Assembly (NCBI GenBank): GCA_949825065.1
Contig: OX463848.1
Span: 41,372,766-41,436,765 of the forward strand
Source of the DNA: Odontocerum albicorne
Lineage: Eukaryota > Arthropoda > Insecta > Trichoptera > Odontoceridae
Direction of reading: 5' to 3'
Length of the DNA: 64,000 bases
In this document: in pieces, positions 1 through 9,987 of the stretch
Position numbering within the stretch: the first letter of the stretch is position 1
Layout: each line of letters opens with the position of its first letter
Made by a program: the position numbers and the translations under genes
Notes under the pieces: generated by a model
What the model was told of the DNA's origin: nothing
Database searches by the model: none
The model's input: only the letters and a program-made list of their open reading frames with translations

Positions 1-318
1 ACCATGCTCCTCATACCTCCACGCGATGACCGACGGGCAACGGACTTGAGGGTGAAGTTGATGGTAACCAATCCGTCAGGGGATCCCAAAAGTACGGCTA
101 AAGTGAGAAGCAGTGAGCGTCTGTCTCGCATGTTAGCGGCGGCTCACAAATGGTGGGTGTGGCAACTCGACATAATATATTCAGGTACTGGTCACATACA
201 CCATCGCTAATGGGTATCCAGGCTCATTAGATTAATCCGATAATGGATCATTACATGACCAATGACAGCAGATACAGCCCTAGTTAGTTGGGTCACTCTG
301 GATCCACGTCCGATGACG
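1..318. other. Unassigned, less AT-rich segment
   Basis: This edge segment is visibly richer in G and C than the DNA that follows. It holds a 68-codon open frame on the plus strand (4-210) with no motif I recognise, no signal peptide and no similarity to the transposase or reverse-transcriptase pieces elsewhere in the window. It may be the end of a repeat cut by the window border. No function is proposed. Confidence 0.3.
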
Positions 319-518
319 ATATATAAGTGCAAGGTTTTTGGATGTAAAATTATAGTTATAAATGAATTATTTCTTGACTTTTAGAAAAATATATTTGAAT
401 CACTTAGTGACTTTACAAACACAAAGCCACTAAGTGATTCCAATATATTTTTCTAAATGTCAAGAAATAATTAATTTATAACTATAATTTTACATCCAAA
501 AACCTTGCACTTATATAT
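319..518. repeat. Long inverted repeat (about 92-bp arms)
   Basis: The arms 319-411 and 427-518 are near-perfect reverse complements around a short spacer (TTACAAACACAAAG). The outer ends read ATATATAAGTGC and GCACTTATATAT. Transcribed from either strand it would fold into one long hairpin with a few mismatches. It could be a fold-back MITE or a hairpin RNA source. I see no target duplication that settles it. Confidence 0.8.
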
Positions 519-782
519 TTGGTTTTATAATTTCAACTTTACTTAAATCTGTCCTTAAAATATAAAATACAAAGACAACGACATTTTTCGGTTTCTTTAA
601 TACTTTTAAGTATTTTGTTAAAAACTTTCAGAGTTTGGTAGGATAACTTTTTTAGACTTTTTCTATCCAAAGCTATCGCAACGTCTTGTGGAGTAATTTT
701 AAGCCTCCTTGTTGTACATCACACCTCTTCGTGCACTTTAACAAGAAATTACTATGTAAATATACACACTTACGAATACATA
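519..782. other. AT-rich unassigned spacer
   Basis: AT-rich sequence with homopolymer T and A runs. No open frame, TIR or repeat relation was noticed. Confidence 0.4.
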
Positions 783-1078
783 CCGTCTCGCTTTTTTTCC
801 TGTCAGGTTAACGAGAGAGAAAAAAGCTTCCGTTTTATATCTCGACACATATTGTTCACCTCCTCTACATATATACACCATTCAACTTCTACGATTTCTC
901 TGACTTACTACATTTTCTAATTTCTAAATTGCTTTAACCTGATCCAAACTTACTGCCCTTAGTCTTACTCTTATACGCCTTCCCCTTACATTGGCACCAT
1001 ATGTCTGTTTTGTTACTTTTTCTTTATTCATTCGTTCCACATGTCCAAACCCCCTTAGCGTGCTCTTCTTCATCTTAC
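783..1078 (-). mobile_element. LINE-E 3' fragment (part 1, split by TTAA element)
   Basis: Read on the minus strand, 924-1080 encodes the end of a LINE ORF2-type protein with the motif GFGHVERMNKEKVTKQ and a basic GRRIR stretch. Further 3' a degraded frame carries a VEEV..MCRD-like remnant and a GKKAR end. This motif series recurs in at least twelve other places in the window, which defines LINE-E. The fragment stops exactly at the TTAA flank of the element starting at 1083 and resumes after 2414. It is 5'-truncated and non-functional. Clade assignment (RTE- or Jockey-like) is not possible by eye. Confidence 0.65.
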
Positions 1079-1529
1079 TTAACCTTTCTCTTCCTGTGCT
1101 AAAAAAATACGCGCGTTTCGGTGCTGTATATTCAATATCAATATACATGTAAAAATGCGCGATTTAAAATCGGAAAAATAAGAATATTCATTGCCAATCG
1201 TTTAAATTAATTAAATTTGAAGTCAAAAGGGATTGAAATTTAATTGCTGAAAACATGAAAAAAAAACATCGGCCGACGTTCACAAAACGGGCGAAGAGAG
1301 CTATTGAAGCGAGAGAAACGAGCGAACTGAGATTCTATTTCTTGCGTTCCCGTATACCGAAGTAGAGTGAGAGTGAGACGTGAATGGCGTCGCTTCTCAC
1401 CCATAGCGGTTTTTTTAGAATGAATATACCTACGTTACACACTGGCACACGTTTGATTGTATTGGTGAATTTATTACTGATTTTTACAAAATATATCTGA
1501 TGTGGCCGATAAGTGCTAATTATTATTAA

Positions 1530-1744
1530 CACTTGCCTTACTGTGCTAAAAAATTACGCCAGCCACGGTGCTGGACGCTCAGCATCCAGTGAAAAATGTA
1601 TGTTTTAAATTAAAATTATGCAAAATCTGCTAGGTTATTTTTTGTAATTAGCTATAAAAATAATTTTATTATGTATTAAAACGTCGAATAATCAAATAAA
1701 ATATAAGTCCTGGTCACTCGATATCCAGCAAAGGGTGGCAAGTG
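1530..1744. mobile_element. 215-bp TTAA MITE with CACTTGCC ends, nested
   Basis: It is flanked by TTAA at 1526-1529 and 1745-1748 and has inverted ends CACTTGCC and GGCAAGTG. The related copy B at 8453-9013 lacks it, so the pre-insertion site (TATTATTAATATT) is visible. A sister copy lies at 52081-52264. The ends match those of the piggyBac element at 59623-62613, which makes that lineage the likely transposase source. Confidence 0.85.
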
Positions 1745-1832
1745 TTAATATCATTTTTTTAATTCAATGCGTAAATGTATTACGGAGGAATGCCTAAAAT
1801 CTGAAACCAGTTTTTATTATATTTATAGAGAT

Positions 1833-2361
1833 ATTCAAATTTTCAGCTTCTTTCCAATCATGGATTAGCGCTACGCTCATACAGAGATTGTCTTTTGGCC
1901 TTTCCAGTTCACCGCTCCTCTTTCTTTACGTCGTCCATTACTGTCCATGCAGTGAGACTCTGGAATCAGTTACAAACCAATATAAGACTCGCTCGTTCCT
2001 TGGCATGCTTTAAGAAGCGACTGAAAAAACTCTTAATTTCTAGTCAGTAAAATAACGTTTTCATTCCTAATTTTTCTTTTCCTTTCCTCTCCACCATCCC
2101 TTCCTTTCCTTTTGATTGATGATATCTCACTTTATATGAAAAATAATGTTCGGGTGATTGTCCGTCTTTGTGGGGTTCGTGGGCATGTGCTTACATATGT
2201 ATTTAGGGATTTCGTGGGGATGGATAGTCATCTGAATTATTTATGCGACCATGTAACTTGCTTCATTTACTTTTGTCTGGTTGGTTGGAAGAGATTGCCG
2301 CCTGGCAATAAGCTCGCCAGATTGTATTGCAATAAAGGTGTTTAATAAATAAATAAATAAA
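1833..2361 (+). mobile_element. LINE-T 3' fragment with ORF end and TAAA tail
   Basis: The open frame ending at TAA 2048-2050 reads VHAVRLWNQLQTNIRLARS then CFKKRLKKLL, the typical C-terminal end of a CR1/Jockey-type LINE ORF2 (an RLWN motif followed by a basic FK+RLK stretch). A 3' UTR of about 310 bp follows and ends with GGAAGAGATTGCCGCCTGGC, AATAAGCTCGCCAG and a (TAAA)n tail. The insertion is heavily 5'-truncated and sits inside the TTAA element copy A, between GAGATATT and AAAGTTTTT; the intact junction is seen at 8949 and 59290. Its last 40 bp resemble the tail of SINE2. Confidence 0.7.
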
Positions 2362-2414
2362 ATAAAGTTTTTAGAAGCAATGTGTTCTAGTTACACATCA
2401 CAGGGAAGGAAGGG

Positions 2415-2610
2415 TTAACACATCAGCCTTAAGTTCATATTCATCCCTTATTACTTTATTCCATATTTTGTCATAAATTTTCACTTTATATGCCTTTTAA
2501 TACAACTACAATTTTTCTGTTTTTTTTTTACGTTTCCTTCTTTCTAAACATCGTTCACTTGATTCAACCATACTTTCGTTGATCTTCCTCTATGTACGAG
2601 TTATTAATTA
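2415..2610 (-). mobile_element. LINE-E fragment (part 2)
   Basis: Continuation of the LINE-E copy that ends at 1078. The junction CATCTTACTTAA/ACACATCAGCC matches the uninterrupted order seen around 30440-30470. A second, scrambled piece near 2530-2600 resembles the part of LINE-E that reads GATTCAACCATACTTTC. Non-coding remnant. Confidence 0.5.
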
Positions 2611-2732
2611 AATATGCCTCATATAGAAACAATAAATTATAAACTATTTTTTATTTATTTTTTTCTTTTTTATGACTGTAATATTTCAAAGGTAGCTATT
2701 CCATATGGATTTTCAAAAGTAATTACAGTGTA

Positions 2733-3688
2733 CGAGGCGTATCTAGAAAGTAAGTGTACTGAGGCTCTCACGACCGGATGGATTTTATTTTCGACATGTT
2801 GGCTACACTTCCGTGTAGCCTGACCCTTCCCCTCCGCAACGAGACCGGTTCGAGGTCAGTACGTTGAGAAGTGTCGACGCGACAACACGTTTCGTGAAAA
2901 ATGTCAATCCAATCTCCCGCCAAGTGCGAAATACGCGGCGTCATCCGTTATCTCGTTTGGAAGGGAAAACCTCCGGTTGAGGTTTATAATGAGGTGAAAA
3001 CTACATAAAGTGATAAAGCTATGAATCGTACGAGTGTGTACAAGTGGTGTCGCGAGTTTAAAAACGGTCGTACGTCTGTGCATGATGATCAGAGGAGCGG
3101 AAGACCTTCAATGGGGACTGACGAAATTGTGGAAAAAATCGAAAATGCGCTCCGTGACGATCGCAGATTGAATATATGCCTCAAGAGGAGACCATCAACT
3201 CTGCAAGATACTGTGAGACCCTAAAAAAATTGCGGAGGGCGATTCAGAACAAGAGGAGAGGCATGCTGACAAAGGGAGTCTGCCTGCTGCACGACAATGC
3301 CAGACCACACGCGGCCAACGCCACGAAGGAACTGCTCGCCTCGTTGAAATGGGATGTCCTGAACCATCCCGCGCATTCCCCTGACCTAGCACCTTCAGAT
3401 TACTATCTTTTTACCTCCCTGAAGCTGCACATGGGTGGAAAAAGGTTTTCAACCAACGAGGAGGTAAAGGAGGAGATAGAGAAGTGGATGGAGGGGTTAG
3501 CGAGAAACTACTTCGAGGAAGGCATCAAAAAGTTGATACCCCGCTTCACCACCTGCATTGAGAGGAATGGCGACTATGTCGAAAAATAGCTTACATATGT
3601 ACTACGGTAACCACGTAATTTTTTTGTTTAAATAAAAAAAATTGTAACCTACAAAAATTCAGTACACTTACTTTCTGGACTTACCTAG
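2733..3688 (+). mobile_element. Mariner family M1, copy 1 (internally deleted)
   Basis: TA dinucleotides flank the element (2731-2732 and 3689-3690). The terminal inverted repeats share ATC(T/C)AGAAAGTAAGTGTACT. At 956 bp it is about 350 bp shorter than a full mariner, so a large internal part is missing. Three further copies of the family lie at 23237, 26506 and 37136. Copy 1 retains the second part of the DNA-binding region and has a different deletion from the other three. Confidence 0.9.
2901..3589 (+). pseudogene. Mariner M1 transposase, nonsense and deletion
   Basis: The start ATG at 2901 opens MSIQSPAKCEIRGVIRYLVW, the first helix-turn-helix of the transposase. A TAA at 3006-3008 replaces a sense codon (codon 36) that is intact in the sister copies. 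After that the frame runs through NRTSVYKWCREFKNGRTSVH, then DDQRSGRPS, and ends near DDRRLN. A deletion then joins it out of frame to the C-terminal catalytic half. That half keeps the second catalytic Asp (HDNARPH, about 3289) and the third (SPDLAPSD), 34 residues apart, and ends NGDYVEK. The first Asp region is gone. Mariner transposases cut at TIRs and integrate at TA; this copy cannot. Confidence 0.88.
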
Positions 3689-3690
3689 TA

Positions 3691-4299
3691 TATGATGACC
3701 ATGTGCAAACATGAAATTATCTAGCAAATATATTCAAATAACAAATATACTGCACCAAGGAGGTTTTCTTACCCTCAAAATACACCCCTTTACCGTATCA
3801 TGAGTACTGTTCGGTGGGATCTTACTTCAATTGCAGTTTCAAGATGCAAAGGAAAATATTTATACAAGCTTCAAAGCTATTCGAACATAGGAAAAGCAAA
3901 TACTCGAATATCTAGAATTCCAACATCTAAATTTAAAACCCCTTAGATACGATCCAAATATTGCAGACGATTAACCAATAAATGTACGATTGCATAATAC
4001 TTTTGAGAATGCTCTCATTTATACAATATCTCATTTCAAGCCTTATTTTGCCCTAGATTGACTATAGGGATATTTATTATTTCGATGCCGATAAAAAGTT
4101 ATCAAACAGAGTGAAGAAACTCCGAAGCGTTTGTGTTCAGTTTATTTTTAATCTAAAAAATATAATCATACGAGTATATCGTGCCAAATTTCAGCTTCGT
4201 AGAATAAAATGAATTAGTTTTCACGTTATGTCAACCCTCTTTCGAAAATGATTTAAGCTGTGTTGTGTATATGCGTGATTTTTTTTTTCTTTCGTGTAT
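3691..4299. other. Unassigned AT-rich DNA
   Basis: No open frame above about 60 codons, no TIR and no relation to the other repeats was noticed. A run of T lies at 4277-4290. Confidence 0.4.
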
Positions 4300-4414
4300 C
4301 AATTGCCCCTCCGATCTACCATATACTCGTATCCATATAAAAACGCATCACACGTCATCTTAAGCGGTTCACTTGTCTACCGCAAAAAATATATAACTTA
4401 TTTATAAATATTCC

Positions 4415-4600
4415 TCGTCCTTAACTCCTATTCAATTACCATCATAATACTTGTTTTATTTAGTTTTCATTTTCATTTTTGTAACTTTCTCTCAAATATT
4501 ATTTTCATAAATTCGTCAAAGACACAGTCATATATGCTAATAACAATTATAACACGAAAACCGGTTGATTGGAATAAAAACCGGTTGATTGTAATAAATA
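4415..4600 (+). repeat. Dispersed repeat family H, copy 1
   Basis: The order AATATTCCTCGTCC, then GACACAGTCAT, then ACCGGTTGATTGGAAT recurs at 16137-16330 and in part at 8193-8305 and 9120-9150. The last piece is tandemly repeated (AAACCGGTTGATTG twice). This may be a LINE or SINE 3' region; no coding potential is seen. Confidence 0.5.
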
Positions 4601-4799
4601 ATTTAAAACAATAATTCATTATGTACTCGTATCAGTAATATAATAATTTAAAATAATGAATGTCATTTTGCCTGACGAGTGTCTCGATTTAAGGTGTAAA
4701 AACATGTGACGTGGAGATGAATGTAATAAGTGATATAAAAAAATATTTTTTCTATAAAGTATTCTAATATGTAGTTCCACAAAGTAAATTTGAATAAAT

Positions 4800-5520
4800 A
4801 TATGATACAATATTTCGTATAATATTGTATCGTATAGTATTTTATCTCATATCATATTGTATTTCGTATGATATTGAAACAATTTAGTATAATAATATCA
4901 TAAAATATACAATATATTGTGTAATATTGTATCATTAAATACGGTATCTCATAAAATATTGTATTTCGTATGATATTGAATCAGTTTCGTATAATAATAT
5001 CATAAAATATACAATATTTTGTATAATATTGTTTTTCGTAAAATTTTGTATTTCGTATGATATTGAATGAATTTCGTATAATGGTATCATAAAATATACA
5101 AAATTTCGTATAATATTGTGTCTCGTAAAATATTGTATTTCGTATGATATGGAATCAATTTTGAATAATAATATAAAATAAACAATATTTCTCATAATAT
5201 TGTGTCGTATAATATTGCATTTCGTATAATATTGTATTTTGTATGATATTGAATCAATTTTAAAAAAGAATGTCATAAAATGTACAATATTTCGTATAAT
5301 ATTGTATTTCGTATTGTATAATATTGTATCTCGTAAAACATTGTACAAGTATTTCGTATGATATTGAATCAATTTCGTATAATTATAGTATATCATAAAA
5401 TATATAGTACAATATTTCGTATAATATTGTATCTCATATTATATTTTATCTCGTGTAGTATTGTATCAATTTCATGTCATAATATAAAATACACAATATT
5501 TCGTATAATTTTGAATGTAA
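4800..5520. repeat. Degenerate AT-rich tandem repeat
   Basis: The phrase TTTCGTATGATATTGAATC recurs with starts of GATATTG near 4870, 4972, 5059, 5146, 5245 and 5360, so spacing varies from about 87 to 115 bp. Units alternate TCGTATAATATTG and ATCATAAAATATACAATATT. A 153-codon frame on the minus strand (4935-5396) arises from the repeat and encodes only Tyr/Ile/Asn-rich low-complexity sequence, so I do not call it a gene. Confidence 0.75.
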
Positions 5521-5579
5521 TCAACCAATGAAATTAGGGATACCAAAATAGTACAGGCGATAGGTTCAAACACATAACT

Positions 5580-5700
5580 GCCAATCAATGTTTTATTGTT
5601 TTCAATTTTAGCAATTTTCGCAAGTCTCGTGTCCTCAATGCGGTCTACATGATCCCTCCAGAAGCGCCTTCTGCTTCTTGTTTACCAAATGTGTTTTTCT
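5580..5700 (-). mobile_element. Possible LINE ORF remnant
   Basis: On the minus strand 5615-5690 reads RSRRRFWRDHVDRIEDTR, which resembles the R(R/K)WRDHV..R.. segment near the end of many insect LINE ORFs. It is short and has no other anchor, so this is a weak call. Confidence 0.35.
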
Positions 5701-5726
5701 TAATATATGAAAAGTTGGAAATATTC

Positions 5727-5895
5727 CTAATCTAATAACCACAGCCACCGCCTTCCTATCTAATACTTAACTTATCTATTTACAATTTGTAATATTTTTA
5801 ATATGTCATTGGCAGTGGGTTCAAATCCCGGGCAAGAGCGCCCTTGGGGAGTCTGGTCTCTAAACGGCGCTGTATAAATTGTCCTTTTATTATTA
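5727..5895 (+). mobile_element. SINE1 (tRNA-derived), copy 1
   Basis: GGGTTCAAATCCCGG (5817-5831) matches a polymerase III B box. It is followed by AAGAGCGCCCTTGGGGAG and AAACGGCGCTGTATAAATTG, and the copy ends in (TTA)n. Reverse copies lie at about 22895-23085 and 44640-44800 with the same order, which supports a dispersed SINE rather than a tRNA gene. The A-box region is degraded. Confidence 0.6.
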
Positions 5896-5974
5896 TTATT
5901 ATTACGATCAACATTGATGATAATGATTCTGTATTCTATTCTGTCTTTAAATGTTTAATTTTCTTTAATTTCAG

Positions 5975-6033
5975 GTAAGCACATCAATGGGGTTTTATCT
6001 TCACCAGCCTTCAATATTTGCTTCGTGTCAAAG
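5975..6033 (+). other. Exon-like cassette between splice-like signals
   Basis: A pyrimidine-rich stretch ending TTTCAG is followed by 59 bp and then AAG|GTAAAA. Its 5' and 3' borders resemble the duplicated cassette at 41269-41334 (CAGGTA.GC at the start, TCAAAGGTAAAA at the end). Two frames are open; one reads HINGVLSSPAFNICFVSK. No host protein is recognised. It may be a real small exon of a long gene or part of a dispersed repeat. Confidence 0.3.
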
Positions 6034-6329
6034 GTAAAAATCTTTTGATAAATCATATATTTTTCTCGTTTCCGCTTAACAATATATTTATTGTTATCAC
6101 GTCGGGTATTCATATGATTTGTAGGAAGGCGCAGAAGATATGTCGCTGTCTCGTTCTCGCTAAACAATAACAGCGACTCGCGCCTCGAGCACAGGGACAA
6201 AGGTCGCTACAATATTTACAAAATAATTTTATAATACATGTATATGAGTGTTTGAAAGGAACGGAATGTTTGAGAAGCTCTAAAAAAAGCAAAGAGTGAA
6301 AATTATTTAAAATGGGAAATGATGCATGC
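6034..6329. other. Unassigned; GC-richer patch at 6115-6235
   Basis: The patch GTCGCTGTCTCGTTCTCGC to CACAGGGACAAAGGTCGC is less AT-rich than its surroundings and loosely resembles the repeat at 17840-18019. Nothing else was found. Confidence 0.3.
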
Positions 6330-6430
6330 CGATGTGTATGGATGTGGTAGAGCTTAAAAAAATTCTACCAGAATAGAAATAAGTGGATATCTGTTTTCGC
6401 TGCCCATCCCAATAGGGAACGGCGTGTTGG
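6330..6430 (+). mobile_element. LINE-E 3' end scrap
   Basis: TGTATGGATGTGGTAGAG followed by TTTTCGCTGCCCATCCC and AATAGGGAACGGCGTG follows the order of the LINE-E 3' end (compare 15420-15530 and 15900-15990). Too short to say more. Confidence 0.45.
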
Positions 6431-6649
6431 TTATAAAGATAAACTTTCTTTTTATCGAAATATTTTATTCATATGTCGTACATTTACAAATCGATAGGCC
6501 CGCACTCGTAATCGAGTACGATTATCAGTTATATTGGGAATGAAAAACGTCTTAAGATGTTATCATTTATTGTATGTAAGCTGTTGTACTTCGGCAAGTA
6601 CGCATCTAAGTAGATCAAACCAAAATATCTAACGGAATGGATATCAACT

Positions 6650-7622
6650 TTTCAAGGTGATCGACAGTCTTAATCTGTTGCAGCCATTAGTTACTTGGCA
6701 ACAGCAAGTGTCGTCATCCTCCATAGGAAAACACATATTCAATTTTTTCCTGGCATCAGGACACGCCTCGGCTCCCCGTGGATGTACCCAAGTTATTGAA
6801 CGACCCAATCTTACTCTAGTCATGAGAGTTTTGATGTCAAACTTTCAAGCTTAAATCTGGGATTTTCGCCCTGTTGTATTTTTTGCGGTCATCTGGATCA
6901 ATTCACAGATCACATTTTATGGCACTAATAATTGAGGGAATAATTTCCTAAGAGATCTCTACTCAGCCTTATATCGGTTTATCTTTGGACCGATTGGCTA
7001 CTCCGATGTAGTAACGTCAAAGAAGATTAACTGAATTCAAATGTTTATGCGAAAGTACTGGAAACTTGTTAGGCAGAACTTCAGGCCTTAAGTCACTTTA
7101 TAAATATATTCCCTTTGCATCTAGTAGTTTTCCTTCTTCCGTGATATTGAACCTTAAGACAGTTTTCGCTGCTATTATTTTCCCACTAAGGTATGTTACA
7201 TCTTACGGTATATCAGTTTGGGGGGATGCACCTTAACTCAAAAGCACATATTGCGGGTTTCCCAAAAATTGATTGTGAAAATAATTACTAATTTCCTGCA
7301 CGGTATCCCACGGCGGAGCTTTTCAGAGAGTACCGGGTCCTGAACATAGCCAATTTGCATCTCAAATCCATTGGGATCGAGAGGAAGGGAAGATGCAGGC
7401 TCAGCAGATACACTGACACGCATGGCAACTAATGAAATGTTCACCATCCCTAGAGTTAAAACCTCTTTTTCCCAAAAGCAATATGCTTATTTGGCTTCCA
7501 TGACGTACAATGGTGTGCCGAATTCAATAAAGATAAAGGAAGGAAAACCATTTAGACAGTCGATCGGAGCGTGGTTGTTATTGCGACAGGGTTTTGAGTA
7601 CTTGGGCTTTCAGGATGAATGA
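6650..7622 (+). mobile_element. LINE-G coding remnant (endonuclease and RT ends)
   Basis: Two coding vestiges occur in order. At 6657-6800 the frame gives IDSLNLLQP and later a ..FFLASGHASA stretch, like the DSLNLQQHV...DLVI segment of LINE apurinic endonucleases. At 7185-7622 it gives YGISVWGDAP, then VSQKLIVKII, and after a frameshift the ORF end (KTSFSQKQYAYLA, then YLGFQDE, stop 7620-7622), like the C-terminal side of CR1/Jockey-type reverse transcriptases. Much of the RT is missing and the frame is broken repeatedly. The LINE-G 3' UTR follows directly. Clade is inferred from motif order only. Confidence 0.6.
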
Positions 7623-8192
7623 CGTGTGGACAAGATTTTGTGTGGGCTCTTGAGTGTGGGTTTCTTCTTGTTGTTTTGATTTTTGTATTTGTGTTGCTGT
7701 ATATTTTTGTGTTAATTTTTATTCTTATGATTGTGTGCGGTATATTATGGGATGAACAGGTTTGGTCTTTCTGGAGTGATGATGTGTGAAGAGTTTGATT
7801 CCGCATGATGTTTCCAGTTGTAATTGAGTGTCACTGTTTGTCAGGTTGATGAGAACGTGCAACGGGATTTTGTTTTTGTGTAATCAAAAATCGGAAAGAA
7901 GTATCGACTTATTTTTTCATGCTAAATATCCTCAGTGAGATACAGGCAAAAGTCTAGTTTACTGGGGATACGACAAATGAAAGGCGACAAACCCAGATCC
8001 ATGGAAATAATGTATGTCTAAATTAAATTACCTGTTGTTTTTTCGCAAATTATGTATATTTCTTGTCATGTGTAATAATAAACAACAAATGAAAGACAAC
8101 AAACCCAGATCCCTTAAATTGTGTGTCCTAATTAAATTACTTGTTGTTTTCTCGCAAATTATGTATATTTCGTGTCATGTGTAAAATTAATA
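7623..8192 (+). mobile_element. LINE-G 3' UTR, copy 1
   Basis: This region carries GAGATACAGGCAAAAGTCTA, GTTTACTGGGGATACGAC and AACAAACCCAGATCC, an internal partial duplication (8010-8180) and the TTGTCATGTGTAATAATAAA end. The same block recurs at 20130-20640 (minus), 26100-26455 (plus), 34720-34885 (minus), 35880-36380 (minus) and 45241-45400 (plus), always ending in a (TAAA)n-like tail. Confidence 0.75.
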
Positions 8193-8305
8193 AAAATACA
8201 TACCGATACAATCATGGATACCGATAATAATTATGAAATAAAAATACATACCGATACAATCATGGATACCGATAAAAACTGGTTAATTAGAAGGAATAAC
8301 TTTAA
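8193..8305 (+). repeat. Family H scrap with tandem duplication
   Basis: ACATACCGATACAATCATGG plus ATACCGATAA is present twice (8200-8235 and 8243-8276), followed by AAAACTGGTTAATTAG, which matches the ACCGGTTGATTGG part of family H. Confidence 0.5.
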
Positions 8306-8452
8306 AGCCATAAATCTCTCAGATATGTTTGTGTGAAAGATTTTAATAAATATAAAGTAATTAAGATTATTGGAGCACTTAGAATGAATAACTGATAAAT
8401 TAATCTATGGTAGTGTTCGAAGGTTTTTTTTAAATGTTCTTTGTATTTAACC

Positions 8453-9013
8453 TTTCCCTTCCTGTGCTTTAAAAATCCTTCCGTTCCGGCGCTGTGTATT
8501 CAATACACATGTAAAAATGAGCGATTTAAAATCGGAAAAATAAGAATATTCATAGCCAATCGCTTAAACTCATTAAATTTGATGTCAAAAGTGATAATAA
8601 TTGAAATTTAATTGCTGAAAAAAATATCGGAAGACGTTCACAAAACGGGCGAAACGACCACCTCGAACGAAAGCCCGCTGGCTACTGAGCGAGAGAAGCG
8701 AGCGAACTGAGATGATAGTAAGACGTGAATAGCGTCGCTTCCTCATCCATAGCAGTTTTTTTAGAATGAATATACCTACGTCTACACACTGGCACACGTT
8801 TGATTATATTGGTGAATTTATTCCCGATTTTCACAAAATATCTCTGATGTGACCGATAAGTGCTAATTATTATTAATATTATTTTTTCATTCAATGTGTA
8901 AATGTATTACGGAGGAATACCTAAAATCTGAACCCAGTATTTATTATATTTAAAGAGATATTAAAGTTTTTAGAAGCAATGTGTACTAGTTACACATCAC
9001 AGGGAAGGAAGGG
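8453..9013. mobile_element. TTAA-flanked element, copy B (uninterrupted)
   Basis: TTAA lies at 8449-8452; the right flank is TTAG (9014-9017), one step from TTAA. The ends are CCTTTCCCTTCCTGTG and ACAGGGAAGGAAGGG. At 561 bp with no nested insertion, it is the reference for the structure of copies A and C. Internal landmarks are GAGCGATTTAAAATCGG, CACAAAACGGGCGAA and ACTAGTTACACATCACAGGG. Short frames on the minus strand are incidental. Confidence 0.8.
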
Positions 9014-9734
9014 TTAGTAACTACTATATATAATAGTCTCTTATCTGTATTTTCTTGAGATGTTAATTATTTTATTTTTTTGTTATTTTTCTAAAAGTTT
9101 GTTTTAATTTACTAAGTTTAACACACATTCGTGGATACCGATAATTATTGAGAAATATTGAAATATGTGTTTCGTGATAAGAAAGTCTATTCTCTCTGCC
9201 TACCCTGGCGGAAATGTCATGAAGGAATGTATACAAGAAGCAAATCTCTTTAAATACTCGTATATATTTTTTACGTTGTTTATGCCTGGGGTCTATACAT
9301 TTTGTATCTGATTAAGAAAAGAATCTCGTAAAATATTTTCTATTTATTTTCGAAACATCCCGTGGCATTCTGTCTTATCTTAATATTCATGAAGCTAAGT
9401 GGAAAATATTCCCCATAAAACAATTTTATTCACTTAAAAAAAACCTTGTTCTCTTTGACTCAGATTTGTATGGAATAAAATATTAAAGCCAGTGGCGTAT
9501 ATTTCAGTGTTTTTGAAAGGTACTATAAAAAAGAAGCTCTGTCACAATTACTTATTAATCCAAAGTGTAACTTAAGCTTACTTAGTAAAAATAAGTAAAC
9601 GCCTTCACTTAAAAGCTTATCTTAAGACAGAGTGCGCTACAAGTACTTTACTTAAAGACGGCTGTGATTATTCAAAAAGTTCTTGCAAAATGGCAAGTAT
9701 TTTGTTTTAAATATTTATAAAAGCAACCTAAAAT
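9014..9734. other. Unassigned, with a LINE-E scrap at 9180-9235
   Basis: Mostly featureless AT-rich DNA. At 9180-9235 the order GATAAGAAAGTCTATTCTC, TCTGCCTACCCTGGCGG, ATGTCATGAAGG matches the extreme 3' end of LINE-E on the plus strand. At 9120-9150 there is a family H phrase (CGTGGATACCGATAA). Confidence 0.4.
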
Positions 9735-9788
9735 ATTTGTTATTTGTTTAGTCAATTATTGTTTATTCCACTTTATATAACGGTATAA

Positions 9789-9826
9789 CCCGACCGGTTT
9801 CAAAGTGAATACCTTATCATCAGGGG
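9789..9826 (-). ncRNA. Hammerhead-like motif, PLE P1, left half
   Basis: On the minus strand CCC-CUGAUGA-stem II-UUUGAAAC-CG-GUC-GGG. The core CUGANGA and GAAAC, the GUH site and the CCC/GGG stem I are present, but stem II is weakened by substitutions. Probably decayed. Confidence 0.4.
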
Positions 9827-9949
9827 AGCACAAACATGACTGAGTCTTATGCTCTCCTGTTTGTGCCCCCCAGTTTGTGCTGCCCTGTTTGTGCTGCCCT
9901 GTTTGTGCTCCCATGTTCCCCTGTGCTCCTCAGACGTCTTGTTTGTGCT

Positions 9950-9987
9950 CCTCTGATGATAATATGAAAACCTTGAAACCGGTAGGG
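9950..9987 (+). ncRNA. Hammerhead-like motif, PLE P1, right half (degraded)
   Basis: CUGAUGA (9953-9959) and GAAACCGGUAGGG are kept. Stem I 5' strand reads UCCU instead of CCC, and stem II (AAUAU/ACCUU) no longer pairs well. Likely inactive. Confidence 0.35.

Larger units (their letters stand above)
1083..2414. mobile_element. TTAA-flanked piggyBac-type non-autonomous element, copy A, with nested insertions
   Basis: The element is bounded by TTAA at 1079-1082 and 2415-2418. Its ends are similar inverted repeats (CCTTTCTCTTCCTGTG at left, CACAGGGAAGGAAGGG at right). The same sequence recurs at 8453-9013 and at about 58690-59344, which fixes the outline of the intact element at about 560-650 bp. 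Copy A is longer because it contains a second TTAA element (1530-1744) and a LINE-T tail (1833-2361). It has no open frame of its own, so it would need transposase in trans. TTAA duplication and the C-rich ends are piggyBac hallmarks; the exact source family is inferred. Confidence 0.75.

Noticed and set aside
3195..3392. 65-codon minus-strand frame
   Set aside because: Shadow of the mariner M1 catalytic region.
4935..5396. 153-codon minus-strand frame
   Set aside because: Low-complexity Tyr/Ile/Asn sequence from the degenerate AT-rich repeat; composition alone explains it.
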